A stretch of 64,000 nucleotides of DNA, from contig NZ_KB904580.1 in the NCBI RefSeq assembly GCF_000380125.1, forward strand, positions 149,137 to 213,136. Reading direction: 5' to 3'. The notes under the pieces are model-generated. The model was not told the DNA's origin. It ran no database searches and was given only the letters and a program-made list of their open reading frames with translations. The DNA comes from Streptococcus ovis DSM 16829. Lineage in GTDB: Bacteria > Bacillota > Bacilli > Lactobacillales > Streptococcaceae. Each line of letters opens with the position of its first letter. The first letter of the stretch is position 1. A program made the translations under genes and the position numbers. Below are positions 34,258-43,061 of the stretch, one piece after another.

Positions 34258-34886
34258 AGGTAGAGCCCTTTTTCTTCGATATAATCTAGTACCTCATGTG
34301 GCAACATAAAGTTTGGTGTCCTACCTTGCTTGATAAAGTCGCGCACCATGCTAGAGGAAATGTCCATCAGTGGTACATCCACCCAGATAATCGGATAAGA
34401 AGTCCCAGCCTTGTAACGGGGACGTTGCACGCCAACAAACTGTACCATCTGTACCAATTCATCGATTCGATACCATTTTGGTAAATAATCCACCATATCT
34501 CCACCGATAATGAAATAGTAGTCTGTGTCAGGATTCTGCTCAATCAAGAGTTTCATAGTGTCGTAGGTATAGCTAATGCCTCGACGCTCCAGCTCAATGG
34601 TTTCAATATCCAAACCCTCAATCCCAGCAATGGCCATCTTGAGCATATTGAGCCTGTGAAATTCATCAATGGTCTCTTTCTTATCAACATGTGGTGGAGT
34701 AAATTCAGGCATGAGCAGAACTTCGTCTAATTGCAGTTGCTGACGTACCTGATCCGCCACGACCAAGTGAGCATTGTGAACAGGATTAAAATTCCCACCC
34801 AAAATTCCTACTTGTTTTCGGTCTGTTTTCTTTTCTTCTGTCTCTAACTCCACCTTGGTAAAAGGCGTTAAGAGTTCTAATGCCAT
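34254..34886 (-). CDS. nadD: Nicotinate-nucleotide adenylyltransferase
   Basis: This 210-residue nucleotidyltransferase has [16 protein letters not shown], with the HxGH-type site as [17 protein letters not shown] and the C-terminal [11 protein letters not shown]. It makes deamido-NAD from nicotinate mononucleotide and ATP. The frame extends to 34919, but the ATG at 34886 follows GAGGAGAGA. TATAAT lies at about 34918-34923 for this operon (nadD-yqeK-rsfS-methyltransferase). Confidence 0.93.
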   Translation of the reverse strand: MALELLTPFTKVELETEEKKTDRKQVGILGGNFNPVHNAHLVVADQVRQQLQLDEVLLMPEFTPPHVDKKETIDEFHRLNMLKMAIAGIEGLDIETIELERRGISYTYDTMKLLIEQNPDTDYYFIIGGDMVDYLPKWYRIDELVQMVQFVGVQRPRYKAGTSYPIIWVDVPLMDISSSMVRDFIKQGRTPNFMLPHEVLDYIEEKGLYL

Positions 34887-35075
34887 GGTACTCTCTCCTC
34901 GTATCATTGTACTCTCCATTATAGCATATTTACAGGAAAAGAAAAAGTTGTCCCCCGTTTTCAGTACTTGACCAAATTCTTCAGTTAAAAGACAAGGAAA
35001 GCCATTGATTACAAAATACAGCTTCTTGTTTTATCCTTTTTCAATATATTATTATCGTTTTTTAATGTTTTTTTG

Positions 35076-35104
35076 TTGATTATCGATAAAAATAATGTTA
35101 TCCT
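35076..35104 (+). promoter_or_regulatory. Promoter of the DUF2975-XRE-DUF4153 operon with a TTATCGATAA palindrome
   Basis: TTGATT (35076-35081) and TATCCT (35099-35104) are 17 bp apart. The perfect palindrome TTATCGATAA (35080-35089) sits in the spacer, a probable site for the XRE regulator of the operon. Confidence 0.5.
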
Positions 35105-35139
35105 ATCCTTACTACAAAATTAAATAACTGGAGGATTCT

Positions 35140-35613
35140 ATGTCTCAAAAAACTATTTCACAGGAAGATATGAGTATTTTACTCACAAAATTATCATTAA
35201 TTGTCCTGTTTATTGCCTCGCTTCTCCTCATGTGTACAGGAAGTTGGGTTGTTAAACTGGTAATCGCTCACCCCAGCCCATTCTTTGAAGGAGATACACG
35301 TTTTTGGGTCTTGCTTTCATTCGGATATGTGCTGGGGATTTTAGCCCTGCTTTGTATTGTGCATCTCTATCAATTAGTGGCACGAATTGGACACAATCAT
35401 GTCTTTATCCCTGAGAATGTTCATAGCTTGCGACTTTTGGGATGGGAAGTAGCACTTGTTGCCGTTTTATCACTCTTTATGGGCTTGACTGCTTATCTCC
35501 CAATGTTACTGATTACCGTTGCTTGCAGCCTACTCACACTTATCATCCGCGTCATTCGTAACGCTTTTGGCAAGGCAGTAGAGCTACAAGAGCAAGTTGA
35601 CTACACAATTTAA
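35140..35613 (+). CDS. DUF2975 domain-containing membrane protein
   Basis: This 157-residue protein has four membrane helices (LTKLSLIVLFIASLLLM, FWVLLSFGYVLGILALL, GWEVALVAVLSLFMGL, MLLITVACSLLTLII) and the DUF2975 middle segment with GHNHVFIPENVHSLRLLG. GGAGG lies before the ATG. It is followed by a YozG-like XRE protein, a pairing common in Firmicutes. The function is not known. Confidence 0.82.
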   Translation: MSQKTISQEDMSILLTKLSLIVLFIASLLLMCTGSWVVKLVIAHPSPFFEGDTRFWVLLSFGYVLGILALLCIVHLYQLVARIGHNHVFIPENVHSLRLLGWEVALVAVLSLFMGLTAYLPMLLITVACSLLTLIIRVIRNAFGKAVELQEQVDYTI

Positions 35614-35623
35614 GGAGTGACCT

Positions 35624-35848
35624 ATGATCCAAATCAATCTCGACATTATCATGGCACAAAAGCGAATCAGTGCAGGACGTTTAGCCGAACTGATTGAACT
35701 CACGCCCGCCAACCTATCTATTCTTAAAAATAACAAGGCAAAAGCCATCCGTTTTTCAACATTGAACGCACTTTGTCGTGAATTAGGTTGCCAACCCGGA
35801 GATATTCTTGAATATGTCCCAGATGAAGAAAGCAAGGAGAATAGCTGA
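35624..35848 (+). CDS. XRE-family (YozG-like) transcriptional regulator
   Basis: This 74-residue Cro/CI-type helix-turn-helix protein contains INLDIIMAQKRISAGRLAELI, LTPANLSILKNNKAKAIRFSTL and CRELGCQPGDILEY, and has no effector domain. It follows the DUF2975 gene at 10 bases, and its stop overlaps a candidate ATG of the next gene. It probably controls its own operon. Confidence 0.87.
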   Translation: MIQINLDIIMAQKRISAGRLAELIELTPANLSILKNNKAKAIRFSTLNALCRELGCQPGDILEYVPDEESKENS

Positions 35849-37247
35849 TGGAATCATTCAAGCTCAACCACTTCATGTATCCAATACGAAAATTGAAGAC
35901 CACTATCGTCCCACTTTATTTGATCCATTAACAGACCATCAATTACAGTCTTTCAGACGCGCAACTATTCTGTTCTATGCAATCGCCTATCTCTACATCA
36001 CTGCCTTTTTCGATGATAGCCCTCTCTACTTTTTCCCTATTGCTATCGGATTGGTAGGGTTGGTTGAGTTCCTTAGTAACCAACTGGAAATTCCCTTCCA
36101 GAAGATGAACACCATTGGGGGAAATAAGATTGAAGCCTCCCTATTTGCAATCATCACGTTAGGACAAGCACTTGTTCTTAGTATTTGGGGCTTTCATTTT
36201 CAGTTAGAAGTCTTTCAATATCTAGCCCTCCATCTTTCTTTTATTTTTTATGTATTGGCTCGAACAGGATGGCTAGTGCAGGGGCGACTCGGAATCATGG
36301 TTTGGTTTGACAGTATCCGAGGAACCATTACCCTACCCCTTCGGCATTTCTTACTCGCACTTCAGATTCTTCGCCAAAAACCAACAACAGAGGAGGACAA
36401 GTCTGATTCACCTCTCCTCACTTCCAAATTCAGACAAGTACTATTTATCCTCATTAGTTTGAGCGCTTCCTGTCTCCTAGTCCTTTTCGTCTGGAGCCAA
36501 CTCAGTCAGGTATCACAAAACTTTGCAGCAGTGACCAATCATTGGGGAACAGTTATCGAACAATTTTTCGAGACATTCTTTCTTGATATCAGCTTATTGA
36601 CCATTATTATAAAAGGTTTCCTAAGCTTCCCAATTGCATGGTGGCTATATGGTTTAATTACTGGCGGCCTTCTACATCAAGATAAAACAAGCCTGACCTA
36701 TCAATCATTTCATCAGGCTCTCCGTCCTCTACAAATCTTTCCTCCAATCACTGCGTACATTCTAATCGGTAGTCTCTGCTTGACTTACGCCCTCTTCTTT
36801 GTCGTTGGTATCAGTGAAGTCGGTCAGATTCTTGAAACAACCAGTAAAATTTCTCCACAAGACGCCTCAACCGTTGCAGTAGCTGGTTTCTGGCAATTAG
36901 TTCGAGTGGCCCTCTTGAATTTTGGAGTGCTTGCAGCCTTTTATTTCGTCTCTAAAAGACCCTTATGGGACCAAAAAGGGACACGAATCGCCATTACAGT
37001 CCTCTTTGTCTTCACTACACTACTCGCCCTCTTAGCCAGTTGGAAGCTATTTGGACTCTATATCTTTTTCTATGGACCAACTCCCCTTCGGTTGTTATCC
37101 GGCTGGTTTATCTTAGTACTCCTTGCATGGTGCTTACTGGCCTTGGTCCGATTTTACAAACCCATCCAAGCAATCCGCTTCGGCATCTTTTATGCTCTCA
37201 TAAGCTTCACTTTGTTATGTTATCTCTATCCACTCTTCATTTTGTAA
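35848..37247 (+). CDS. DUF4153-like polytopic membrane protein with an unclear 5' end
   Basis: The body (about 450 residues) has around eleven membrane helices separated by short loops and no enzymatic motif. It looks like the DUF4153/DUF4173 type that often follows DUF2975-XRE. The start is a problem. The ATG at 35848, with AAGGAG at 35834-35839 and overlapping the XRE stop, is ideal but its frame (MESFKLNHF) ends after 27 codons. The body frame has only ATGs at 35814 and 35823, inside the XRE gene and without ribosome-binding sites. One missing base near 35878 would join the two frames. Either a frameshift is present or translation starts inside the XRE gene. Confidence 0.65.
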
Positions 37248-37397
37248 ACAAAAAATTCCGAATACTTTTTTTCAGCAAACCGGTGCACCAATTCTCTTCC
37301 CATTTTAAATAAAAAATAGTGAATCCTTATGGATTCTTTATGTAATTTTAATAATTTTATGTTAGGATAGAAAAACACTTCTTAAGAGGAGGATTCT

Positions 37398-38423
37398 ATG
37401 GAACGAGATTGGTTAAAATAGTTACCAAAAACTGAATTACACTGTCATCTTGACGGTTCCCTTTCCTTGCCTACAATTCGACGCTTAGCAAAGTTAGAGG
37501 ACATTGCTATTCCTGACAGTGACAACGAACTAAAAGCCTTAGTGACAGCAGCTCCAGATATTACAAGTCTAAATGAATACTTGCAAACATTTGATTTCAT
37601 CCGTCCCTTGTTACAAACGCAGGAAGCATTAGCACTAGCTGCCTATGATGTTGCTAGACAAGCTGCGGAAGAAAATGTAATGTATACTGAAATACGTTTC
37701 GCACCTGAACTCTCAACAGATAAAGGGCTAAGCGTGGCAGAAGTCATCGAAGCTGTCTGCCAAGGTCTAAAACAGGCAGAAGAAGAATTTGGAATTGTCG
37801 CTAAAGCTTTGATTTGTGGCTTACGCCAACAGCCGATAGAACTTAATAAACGGATGTTTACAGAAACAAAGGCTGCCAATCAGTCTCACGTGGTCGGCAT
37901 GGACTTTGCTGGAAACGAGGCTGATTTCCCAATCGAAACGGTGGCCGATGGCATCCGATGCGCCCAATCTCTAGGCTATCCGATGACCTTTCATGCTGGA
38001 GAATGTGGTTGTGTCGCCAATATTGCCCAAGCCATCGCTCTTGGTATCAAGCGTACAGGGCACACCACTGCTATCACACATCACCCAGAGGTCATCCAAA
38101 ACTTTGTCGAAGCCAATACGACTGCCGAACTCTGCCTAGTCTCCAATTTCCAAACCAAAGCTATCCAAACCATCGAGGATTTCCCTTACTTAGCTCTGAA
38201 AGAGGCAGGGGCAAACATTTCCATCAATACGGATAATCGAACGGTATCTGACACCAATTTAACAAGAGAATATGGGCTCTTCGTAGACTATTTTGCAACG
38301 ACTGCTGCTGAATTCCTACAACACAACCAGGACGCCATCCGAGGTTCTTTTGCTGCGGAAGAGGAAAAGGCTATACTGCTCACAAAATTAACAGAAGCCT
38401 ATCAACCATTTTTAGACAACTAA
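37398..38423 (+). pseudogene. add: Adenosine deaminase with an in-frame TAG at codon 8
   Basis: AAGAGGAGG precedes the ATG at 37398, and the frame reads MERDWLK, then TAG (37419-37421), then LPKTELHCHLDGS. The last part is the metal-binding HxH start of adenosine deaminases. The body is complete: MDFAGNE, TFHAGECG with the catalytic His-Glu, ITHHPEVIQ in place of the usual HG(T/V) region, and INTDNR with the metal Asp. Adenosine deaminases usually have KxLPKxELHxHLDG, so a C-to-T change of CAG to TAG is likely. The only alternative start (TTG 37467) lies after the essential histidines. The gene should be silent unless suppressed. Confidence 0.85.
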
Positions 38424-38430
38424 TTGAACC

Positions 38431-38467
38431 AAAAAAATCTTCCTACATTTTGTAAGAAGATTTTTTT
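38431..38467. terminator. Bidirectional terminator between add and yhbY
   Basis: AAAAAAATCTTC (38431-38442) pairs with GAAGATTTTTTT (38456-38467), with inner TACA/TGTA pairing. Confidence 0.8.
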
Positions 38468-38486
38468 CTATTTCTCCAAAGCAAGC

Positions 38487-38798
38487 TTAGATTTCTTTTA
38501 CTTTTGCAGATAGTTTCCGATTTTCTTTCTTGGCAGAGACCTTAAAGAGAGTCAAGACGCGACCTGTTTTGGCAACAGATTCCACACCAATTTCTTCTTC
38601 GAGGATTTCTGCCACTTCATGGATATTTTCATCCGTATTTTGTAGCAATTTAACCTTAATCAATTCACGCGCATCCAGGGCGTTTCGAATACTGGTCTTG
38701 ATTTGGTCATTGAGACCGTTCTTGCCAATCTGCACGATTGGTTTCATGGTATGCGCTTGACTGTTCAAAAACGCACGTTGTTTAGATGTTAATGTCAT
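38487..38798 (-). CDS. yhbY: YhbY, ribosome-assembly RNA-binding (CRM) protein
   Basis: This 103-residue CRM-domain protein has LTSKQRAFLNSQAHTMKPIVQIGKNGLND (GxxG loop), DARELIKVKLLQN and the C-terminal VLTLFK. It associates with pre-50S particles. It normally lies between yqeH and nadD; here the nadD side is separated from it by the plus-strand insertion at 35-38.4 kb. Confidence 0.92.
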   Translation of the reverse strand: MTLTSKQRAFLNSQAHTMKPIVQIGKNGLNDQIKTSIRNALDARELIKVKLLQNTDENIHEVAEILEEEIGVESVAKTGRVLTLFKVSAKKENRKLSAKVKEI

Positions 38799-38825
38799 AA
38801 TTTCTCCTTTTCTCTAATAGCAGAG

Positions 38826-39245
38826 CTAATAATCTAGTTTTCCAGACAACCAGTCTGACAATGAGTACTCCATCTCGTAGATGCCATCATAGGGGATTTC
38901 GAGGTAAGTTTTCTTGAAAAATCCGTCCTGATAGATATAAAACATCTTACTACTTCCATTTTTAAGAAGCAATTCTACCTGCGTTGCCATCAATTCTTTA
39001 TTGGGCTGGTCATTCACACTTTTCTGACGTGTCTTGCGAGAATCCTTGGCAAAGTAGACAAAGGAGATAATCTTCTCTTCCATGTCCAACGGAATCACCG
39101 TATCATCTGGCTGAGTGACGCGAACTTCTTGGATTTCATCTATCTTGGGTACAACTGGCTGTACTTCACTTGGCCAATACCACCATATAATTGCTCCAAC
39201 AATCCCGACAACCAGTAACAATAAAGCACTGACAACCTTCTTCAT
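38826..39245 (-). CDS. Membrane-anchored protein of unknown function
   Basis: This 139-residue protein has one N-terminal membrane helix (VVSALLLLVVGIVGAIIWWYW) and an extracytoplasmic domain with DEIQEVRVTQPDD, ISFVYFAKDSRKTRQKSVND and YLEIPYDGIYEMEYSLSDWL. No catalytic motif is visible. It may belong to the DUF5301-type group seen in streptococci, but I am not sure. It lies between yqeH and yhbY and is probably co-transcribed with them. Confidence 0.6.
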   Translation of the reverse strand: MKKVVSALLLLVVGIVGAIIWWYWPSEVQPVVPKIDEIQEVRVTQPDDTVIPLDMEEKIISFVYFAKDSRKTRQKSVNDQPNKELMATQVELLLKNGSSKMFYIYQDGFFKKTYLEIPYDGIYEMEYSLSDWLSGKLDY

Positions 39246-39297
39246 GAGTACACCTCCATTATATAGATAGATACCAATATGTCACCCAAATGATTGC

Positions 39298-40404
39298 TTA
39301 GATAATCGCCTTGCGCAGTACGACGTCCACTCCCTTTGGAGCCCAAGCCGCAATTTTCGCATTGCCATTGACCCGAATCCAGCCCAGACCAGAGAAGACG
39401 ACATCTGTCTTTTCTTTGATAGTAAATTCATGACGGATCAATTCTGGGAAATCTGGCATTTCCTTTGTAGAAGGTGGTGTCAAGAGACTTCCTGCGTGTT
39501 TTTGGTAAAATTCGCTAGCGCCTGCAAGCTTTGTCCGATGGAGCTCCAAGGTATTTTCAAAGAAAGCTGTAAAGCCCTGCTTTTCCCCAGCAATGAAATC
39601 AAAACGCCCTAAACCTGCAAGAAAAAGAGTTTGCTCGGGATTGAGCTGGTAAGTTTTTGGTTTGATTTCTTTTTTGGGGCTAATATACTTGAGGTTTTTC
39701 GCAGTCAAATAATGCGCCATCTGGTGACGATGGATAATCCCCGGTGTATCAAAAATATGAGAGCCATCATCCAAGGGAATTTCAATCTTATCCAGTGTTG
39801 TCCCAGGGAAACGTGATGTCGTAATCACATCCTTATCACCTGTAACTTCTTGGATAATAGCATTGATGAGTGTTGATTTTCCGACATTGGTCACACCAAC
39901 CACGTAGACATCTCGTCCCTTGCGGTACTGCTCAATTTTCTCAATCAACTCCTTGATAGCCTGTTTGTTTTGGGCAGAAGTCAAGACTACATCCACTGGA
40001 CGAAGCCCTACTTCATGCGCCCGTTCGGTCAACCATTGGGTGACCTTCCCCGTTTTCACTGACTTGGGCAAAATGTCCCGCTTATTTCCGACCAAAAGAA
40101 CATCATTCCCCGATACAAAGCGAGAGAGACCCGGAATGACAGAACCATTGAAATCAAAAATATCGATCACATTGACCACTAGAGCATCACTGTCCCCCAC
40201 TTCATGAAGCAGTTTTTGAAACTCATCATCAGAGATATTGACGTCTGAAATTTCATTATAGTGACGCAGACGGAAACACCGTTGGCAATAGAGTTGTCCT
40301 GTTTCTAATCCCTTTTCTAAAGCCGATTGGGGAGTGAAGCCCGCCTTCATCTTGTCTGTTGTTTGAATGATTGCTCCACAGCCGATACAAAATAATTCTT
40401 CCAT
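39298..40404 (-). CDS. yqeH: YqeH, ribosome-biogenesis GTPase (circularly permuted)
   Basis: This 368-residue GTPase has an N-terminal zinc finger (CIGCG and CQRCF) and permuted G motifs: NKRDILP (G4), TSAQN (G5), GVTNVGKSTL (G1) and DTPG (G3). A C-terminal RNA-binding region with LGWI follows. It is needed for 30S maturation. It starts one base after the yqeG stop, the standard yqeG-yqeH arrangement. Confidence 0.93.
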   Translation of the reverse strand: MEELFCIGCGAIIQTTDKMKAGFTPQSALEKGLETGQLYCQRCFRLRHYNEISDVNISDDEFQKLLHEVGDSDALVVNVIDIFDFNGSVIPGLSRFVSGNDVLLVGNKRDILPKSVKTGKVTQWLTERAHEVGLRPVDVVLTSAQNKQAIKELIEKIEQYRKGRDVYVVGVTNVGKSTLINAIIQEVTGDKDVITTSRFPGTTLDKIEIPLDDGSHIFDTPGIIHRHQMAHYLTAKNLKYISPKKEIKPKTYQLNPEQTLFLAGLGRFDFIAGEKQGFTAFFENTLELHRTKLAGASEFYQKHAGSLLTPPSTKEMPDFPELIRHEFTIKEKTDVVFSGLGWIRVNGNAKIAAWAPKGVDVVLRKAII

Positions 40405-40932
40405 CTAAATTTCCTTCTTATAAGTCATTGGACCGTACTTTTCGGTGATTTTTTTCTTCATCCGACGCTCACGCCATCGATTGAACTGGGTCTGCCAAGA
40501 ATCGGTCTCAATCAAAGGCTTCACCAAAATCGAGCGAATCCCTGCCCGATGAGCAGCACGGATATCCGTCATTAACTGATCCCCAATCATCACGACCTCA
40601 TTTTTTTCTATTCCAAACCGCTTCATGGCGCGTTTAATTCCACGCGTAAAAGGTTTCATGGCACGAGACTCAAAGTCAATCCCAAATTTATCCACTGCCC
40701 GCTTGACTCTCTCATGATTATTATTAGAAACCACTACTACACGGATACCTGCGTCCCGCAAATCGTGGAGCCATTGTCGCATCTCCGGCGTCCCATCTGG
40801 ATTGTTCCAAGCAATCAGGGTATTGTCCAAATCCACAAAGACAGCCCTAATTTTTTCGCGCTGTAAACTTTCCACCGTCACATCATAGGCCTTTTCCACC
40901 GCAAAATCCGGCATATACTGTTCAATCGTCAC
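40405..40932 (-). CDS. yqeG: YqeG-family HAD-IIIA phosphatase
   Basis: This 175-residue HAD hydrolase has motif I VFVDLDNTL, motif II VVSNN, the Lys region and motif III MIGDQLMTDI. The substrate in this family is unknown (related to GEP4-like PGP phosphatases). It heads the yqeG-yqeH-yhbY run. Confidence 0.9.
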   Translation of the reverse strand: MTIEQYMPDFAVEKAYDVTVESLQREKIRAVFVDLDNTLIAWNNPDGTPEMRQWLHDLRDAGIRVVVVSNNNHERVKRAVDKFGIDFESRAMKPFTRGIKRAMKRFGIEKNEVVMIGDQLMTDIRAAHRAGIRSILVKPLIETDSWQTQFNRWRERRMKKKITEKYGPMTYKKEI

Positions 40933-41002
40933 ATCATTCTCCCAAAGATATAATCAATTCATTGTACCATATTTCTAGGAAATTAGCAGGTTTAGTCACA
41001 AA

Positions 41003-41033
41003 AAAGAAACTGGGATCAAATCCTAGTTTCTTT
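41003..41033. terminator. Hairpin between yqeG and the DUF4230-like gene
   Basis: AAAGAAACT...AGTTTCTTT with inner GGAT/ATCC pairs. It lies on the upstream side of yqeG and downstream of the 41159-41854 gene, so it terminates that gene. The segment 41034-41158 has no gene, only an imperfect GGGAGA/TCTCCC inverted pair. Confidence 0.7.
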
Positions 41034-41158
41034 ATTTTATTATGTCTCATTAAGTAAGACGTAGTAGTTGGGAGACTGGACAGCCCGAACCCTAGACTTT
41101 TGACAGATGAGAGGAAATCGAATTCTAGCGAATGACCGATTTTTCTCCCACTCTCATA

Positions 41159-41854
41159 TTATTTTTTAGGATCAATATTCTTAAATTCTAGATCGTCCAC
41201 ACTAATTTGGACATCCAATTCCTGTTCAGAATTCAAATTTAATAGATTTTCCAAGGCTACCTCTGAGAATTTTGCCACTTTCTTCTGACGCTCTTTGTCG
41301 TTCATGACTTCATTACTTGTAGCATGAATAGCATCTTGACTTTTTTCTTCCAAAAACTCCATAGCTTTTTGACTTCCGGTCACAAGGTCTACTCCCTTAT
41401 CAAGTATTCCACTTGACGATTTTTTGACCTTTGACTCTCCGACCTTTTGTGAATCAACATATACCAATAGTGGTTTGTTAAAGGTCAATACATTATTTTT
41501 AATAGAAATATCTTCCTTTCCCAAATCTTCCAACTCTAGTTTAAATTCTGTTTTAACTGGCATTGTTACTTCAACTTTACGGCTGACAATTAAATCTGCT
41601 ATAAAGTCTGCCCATTCTGGCCAATCTTTCGTCATATCTGAATTAAATTCTTTATTAGCCTTTGTTGCAACATCTGCATCCGCCACTACTAATTGGCTCT
41701 TCTTAGGAAATCGCTTGATAACAAACTGATATTCTGCTGAAGTCGTTCCACCAAATAACTGTGATTTCCCCCAAACTCCAATACCAACTACAATTAAAAC
41801 AACTACAATGACTGCTGCTATTTTATTAGCCAATGCTTTACCTAATGTTTTCAT
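41159..41854 (-). CDS. DUF4230-like membrane-anchored protein
   Basis: This 231-residue protein has one N-terminal helix (IAAVIVVVLIVVGIGVWG) and a beta-rich extracytoplasmic region, EYQFVIKRF to DIQISVDDLEF. The pattern resembles DUF4230 proteins of unknown function. The frame opens at 41920, but the ATG at 41854 follows GGAGG with good spacing. It has its own transcript and lies just downstream of the candidate small RNA and its terminator. Confidence 0.7.
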   Translation of the reverse strand: MKTLGKALANKIAAVIVVVLIVVGIGVWGKSQLFGGTTSAEYQFVIKRFPKKSQLVVADADVATKANKEFNSDMTKDWPEWADFIADLIVSRKVEVTMPVKTEFKLELEDLGKEDISIKNNVLTFNKPLLVYVDSQKVGESKVKKSSSGILDKGVDLVTGSQKAMEFLEEKSQDAIHATSNEVMNDKERQKKVAKFSEVALENLLNLNSEQELDVQISVDDLEFKNIDPKK

Positions 41855-41960
41855 ATATACCTCCAAAATCTCTACAAATATTATATATATTGTCAACCCT
41901 ATTTGACAATAAACTTCCAAATGTACCTCCTTCTATCCTAGGAGTTGTAAATTTTGCGGA

Positions 41961-42022
41961 AAAAAGAAAACACCGCCCTCAGTCATGAGAACAGTGTTTT
42001 CAGGAGATATATGAAAAAGAAT
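41961..42022 (-). ncRNA. Candidate Cia-dependent small RNA (csRNA-like)
   Basis: From the -10 at 42034-42029 an RNA should start near 42022 and run about 62 nt. It has an unpaired 5' part with CATATATCTCCT, the complement of a Shine-Dalgarno plus start codon. It ends at the stem GAAAACAC/GTGTTTTC (41966-42001, with inner CTCA/TGAG) followed by TTTTTT. No open frame is present. Pneumococcal csRNAs have the same size, anti-SD run and terminator and are activated by CiaR. Confidence 0.7.
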
Positions 42023-42028
42023 AAATCT

Positions 42029-42061
42029 ATTGTAACGAGCCTTCCTTAAAGAAACCTTAAA
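42029..42061 (-). promoter_or_regulatory. CiaR-type box and -10 of the small RNA
   Basis: Minus-strand TTTAAG-N5-TTTAAG (42061-42045) fits the CiaR consensus NTTAAG-N5-WTTAAG exactly. TACAAT (42034-42029) begins 10 bp after it, the spacing known for CiaR-activated promoters. Confidence 0.75.
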
Positions 42062-42076
42062 ATTTTTTAAAAATTT

Positions 42077-42994
42077 TTATTTTTTCCATTGCCTCTTCTG
42101 GCTGGCTACCAAATCGCGGATAGAAATGAGAAGAACTGCTGCAATAATCAAGACCATGCCCAAAAAGTCACTAACTGAAAAAGAAGTCCCCATCAGCACA
42201 ACCGTCAACAACACACTGGCCACAGGCTCAACACTTGCCAATAAGCTCCCTTTGACTGCTCCAATCATACTAACTCCGTGCAAAAAAATGGTATAGGCAA
42301 AGACCGTCCCAATTCCCACAATTCCAAATAAGGCCAGTAGGTTCATCCCCGTCACTTCAAAAGAATATTGCCATGACTGGGTGATGACAGGAAAGAGAAA
42401 CCCACCAAATAACATACTAAGACTAATCACATGCAGACTACCATATTCCTTGATTTGTTTAACTGGAATTAACAGATAGGCTGAATAAGTAAAGGCAGAC
42501 AAAATTCCCCAAAATAAACCCAAGGGTGTAATCGCTAGCTCGCTTAGATTTCCATGAGTAGCCATGACAAAGGTGCCCCCTATGGCTAATACAATCGCTA
42601 CAACTTCCGTCCAAGAAGGAAAGATACGATCTCGCAAACAAGTGTAGAGGAGTACCAAAATAGGGGTGACATATTGTAAAACCGTTGCTGTGCCAGCATT
42701 GGTATACTGAATGGCACTGAGGTAGGCGTATTGATTGAGGAGAAGCCCAAAAAGAGCAAATAACATCAATCTGCCCACTTCTTGTTTTGAACGTAACATA
42801 CGAACCAATTTCTCTTTATCATTAACATAAGCAAGTCCTGTCAAAAAAAGACCCGCTATCAATAAGCGTAGACTTGTCAGGAGATTAACATGTAGACCAT
42901 GGCTCAGCAAATACTGACCAGACACCCCTGAAATCCCCCATGAAAGTCCCGCAATCAAGGTCAACCATGTCCCTTTTGTTGTTTTTTGCATCAT
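42077..42994 (-). CDS. EamA/DMT-family transporter
   Basis: This protein of about 305 residues has ten membrane helices in two EamA repeats (GLSWGISGVSGQYLL; GTATVLQYVTPILVLLY; GIVGIGTVFAYTIFLHG; ASVEPVASVLLTVVLMG). It is a drug/metabolite exporter of unknown substrate. Two consecutive ATGs (42994 and 42991) have only a weak GAAGTGAGA site, so the exact start is uncertain. It is preceded by the galT terminator. Confidence 0.82.
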   Translation of the reverse strand: MMQKTTKGTWLTLIAGLSWGISGVSGQYLLSHGLHVNLLTSLRLLIAGLFLTGLAYVNDKEKLVRMLRSKQEVGRLMLFALFGLLLNQYAYLSAIQYTNAGTATVLQYVTPILVLLYTCLRDRIFPSWTEVVAIVLAIGGTFVMATHGNLSELAITPLGLFWGILSAFTYSAYLLIPVKQIKEYGSLHVISLSMLFGGFLFPVITQSWQYSFEVTGMNLLALFGIVGIGTVFAYTIFLHGVSMIGAVKGSLLASVEPVASVLLTVVLMGTSFSVSDFLGMVLIIAAVLLISIRDLVASQKRQWKK

Positions 42995-43034
42995 TCTCAC
43001 TTCTATTTTTAGAATAGTACCCTATCAGTATACC

Positions 43035-43061
43035 AAAAAATCCCCCAAATGGAGGATTTTT
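43035..43061 (-). terminator. Terminator of the gal operon
   Basis: AAAAAATCC with GGATTTTTT around CCCAAATGGA; T-run on the minus strand, directly at the galT stop. Confidence 0.8.

Noticed and set aside
41034-41158. RUP- or BOX-like repeat upstream of yqeG
   Set aside because: Only a loose GGGAGA/TCTCCC pair is seen; no target duplication or terminal repeats can be identified.
42002-42048. 12-codon plus-strand frame (MKKNKSIVTSLP) with AGGAG across the small RNA
   Set aside because: It is simply the complement of the anti-SD run and has no promoter; the terminator and CiaR box favour an RNA on the other strand.
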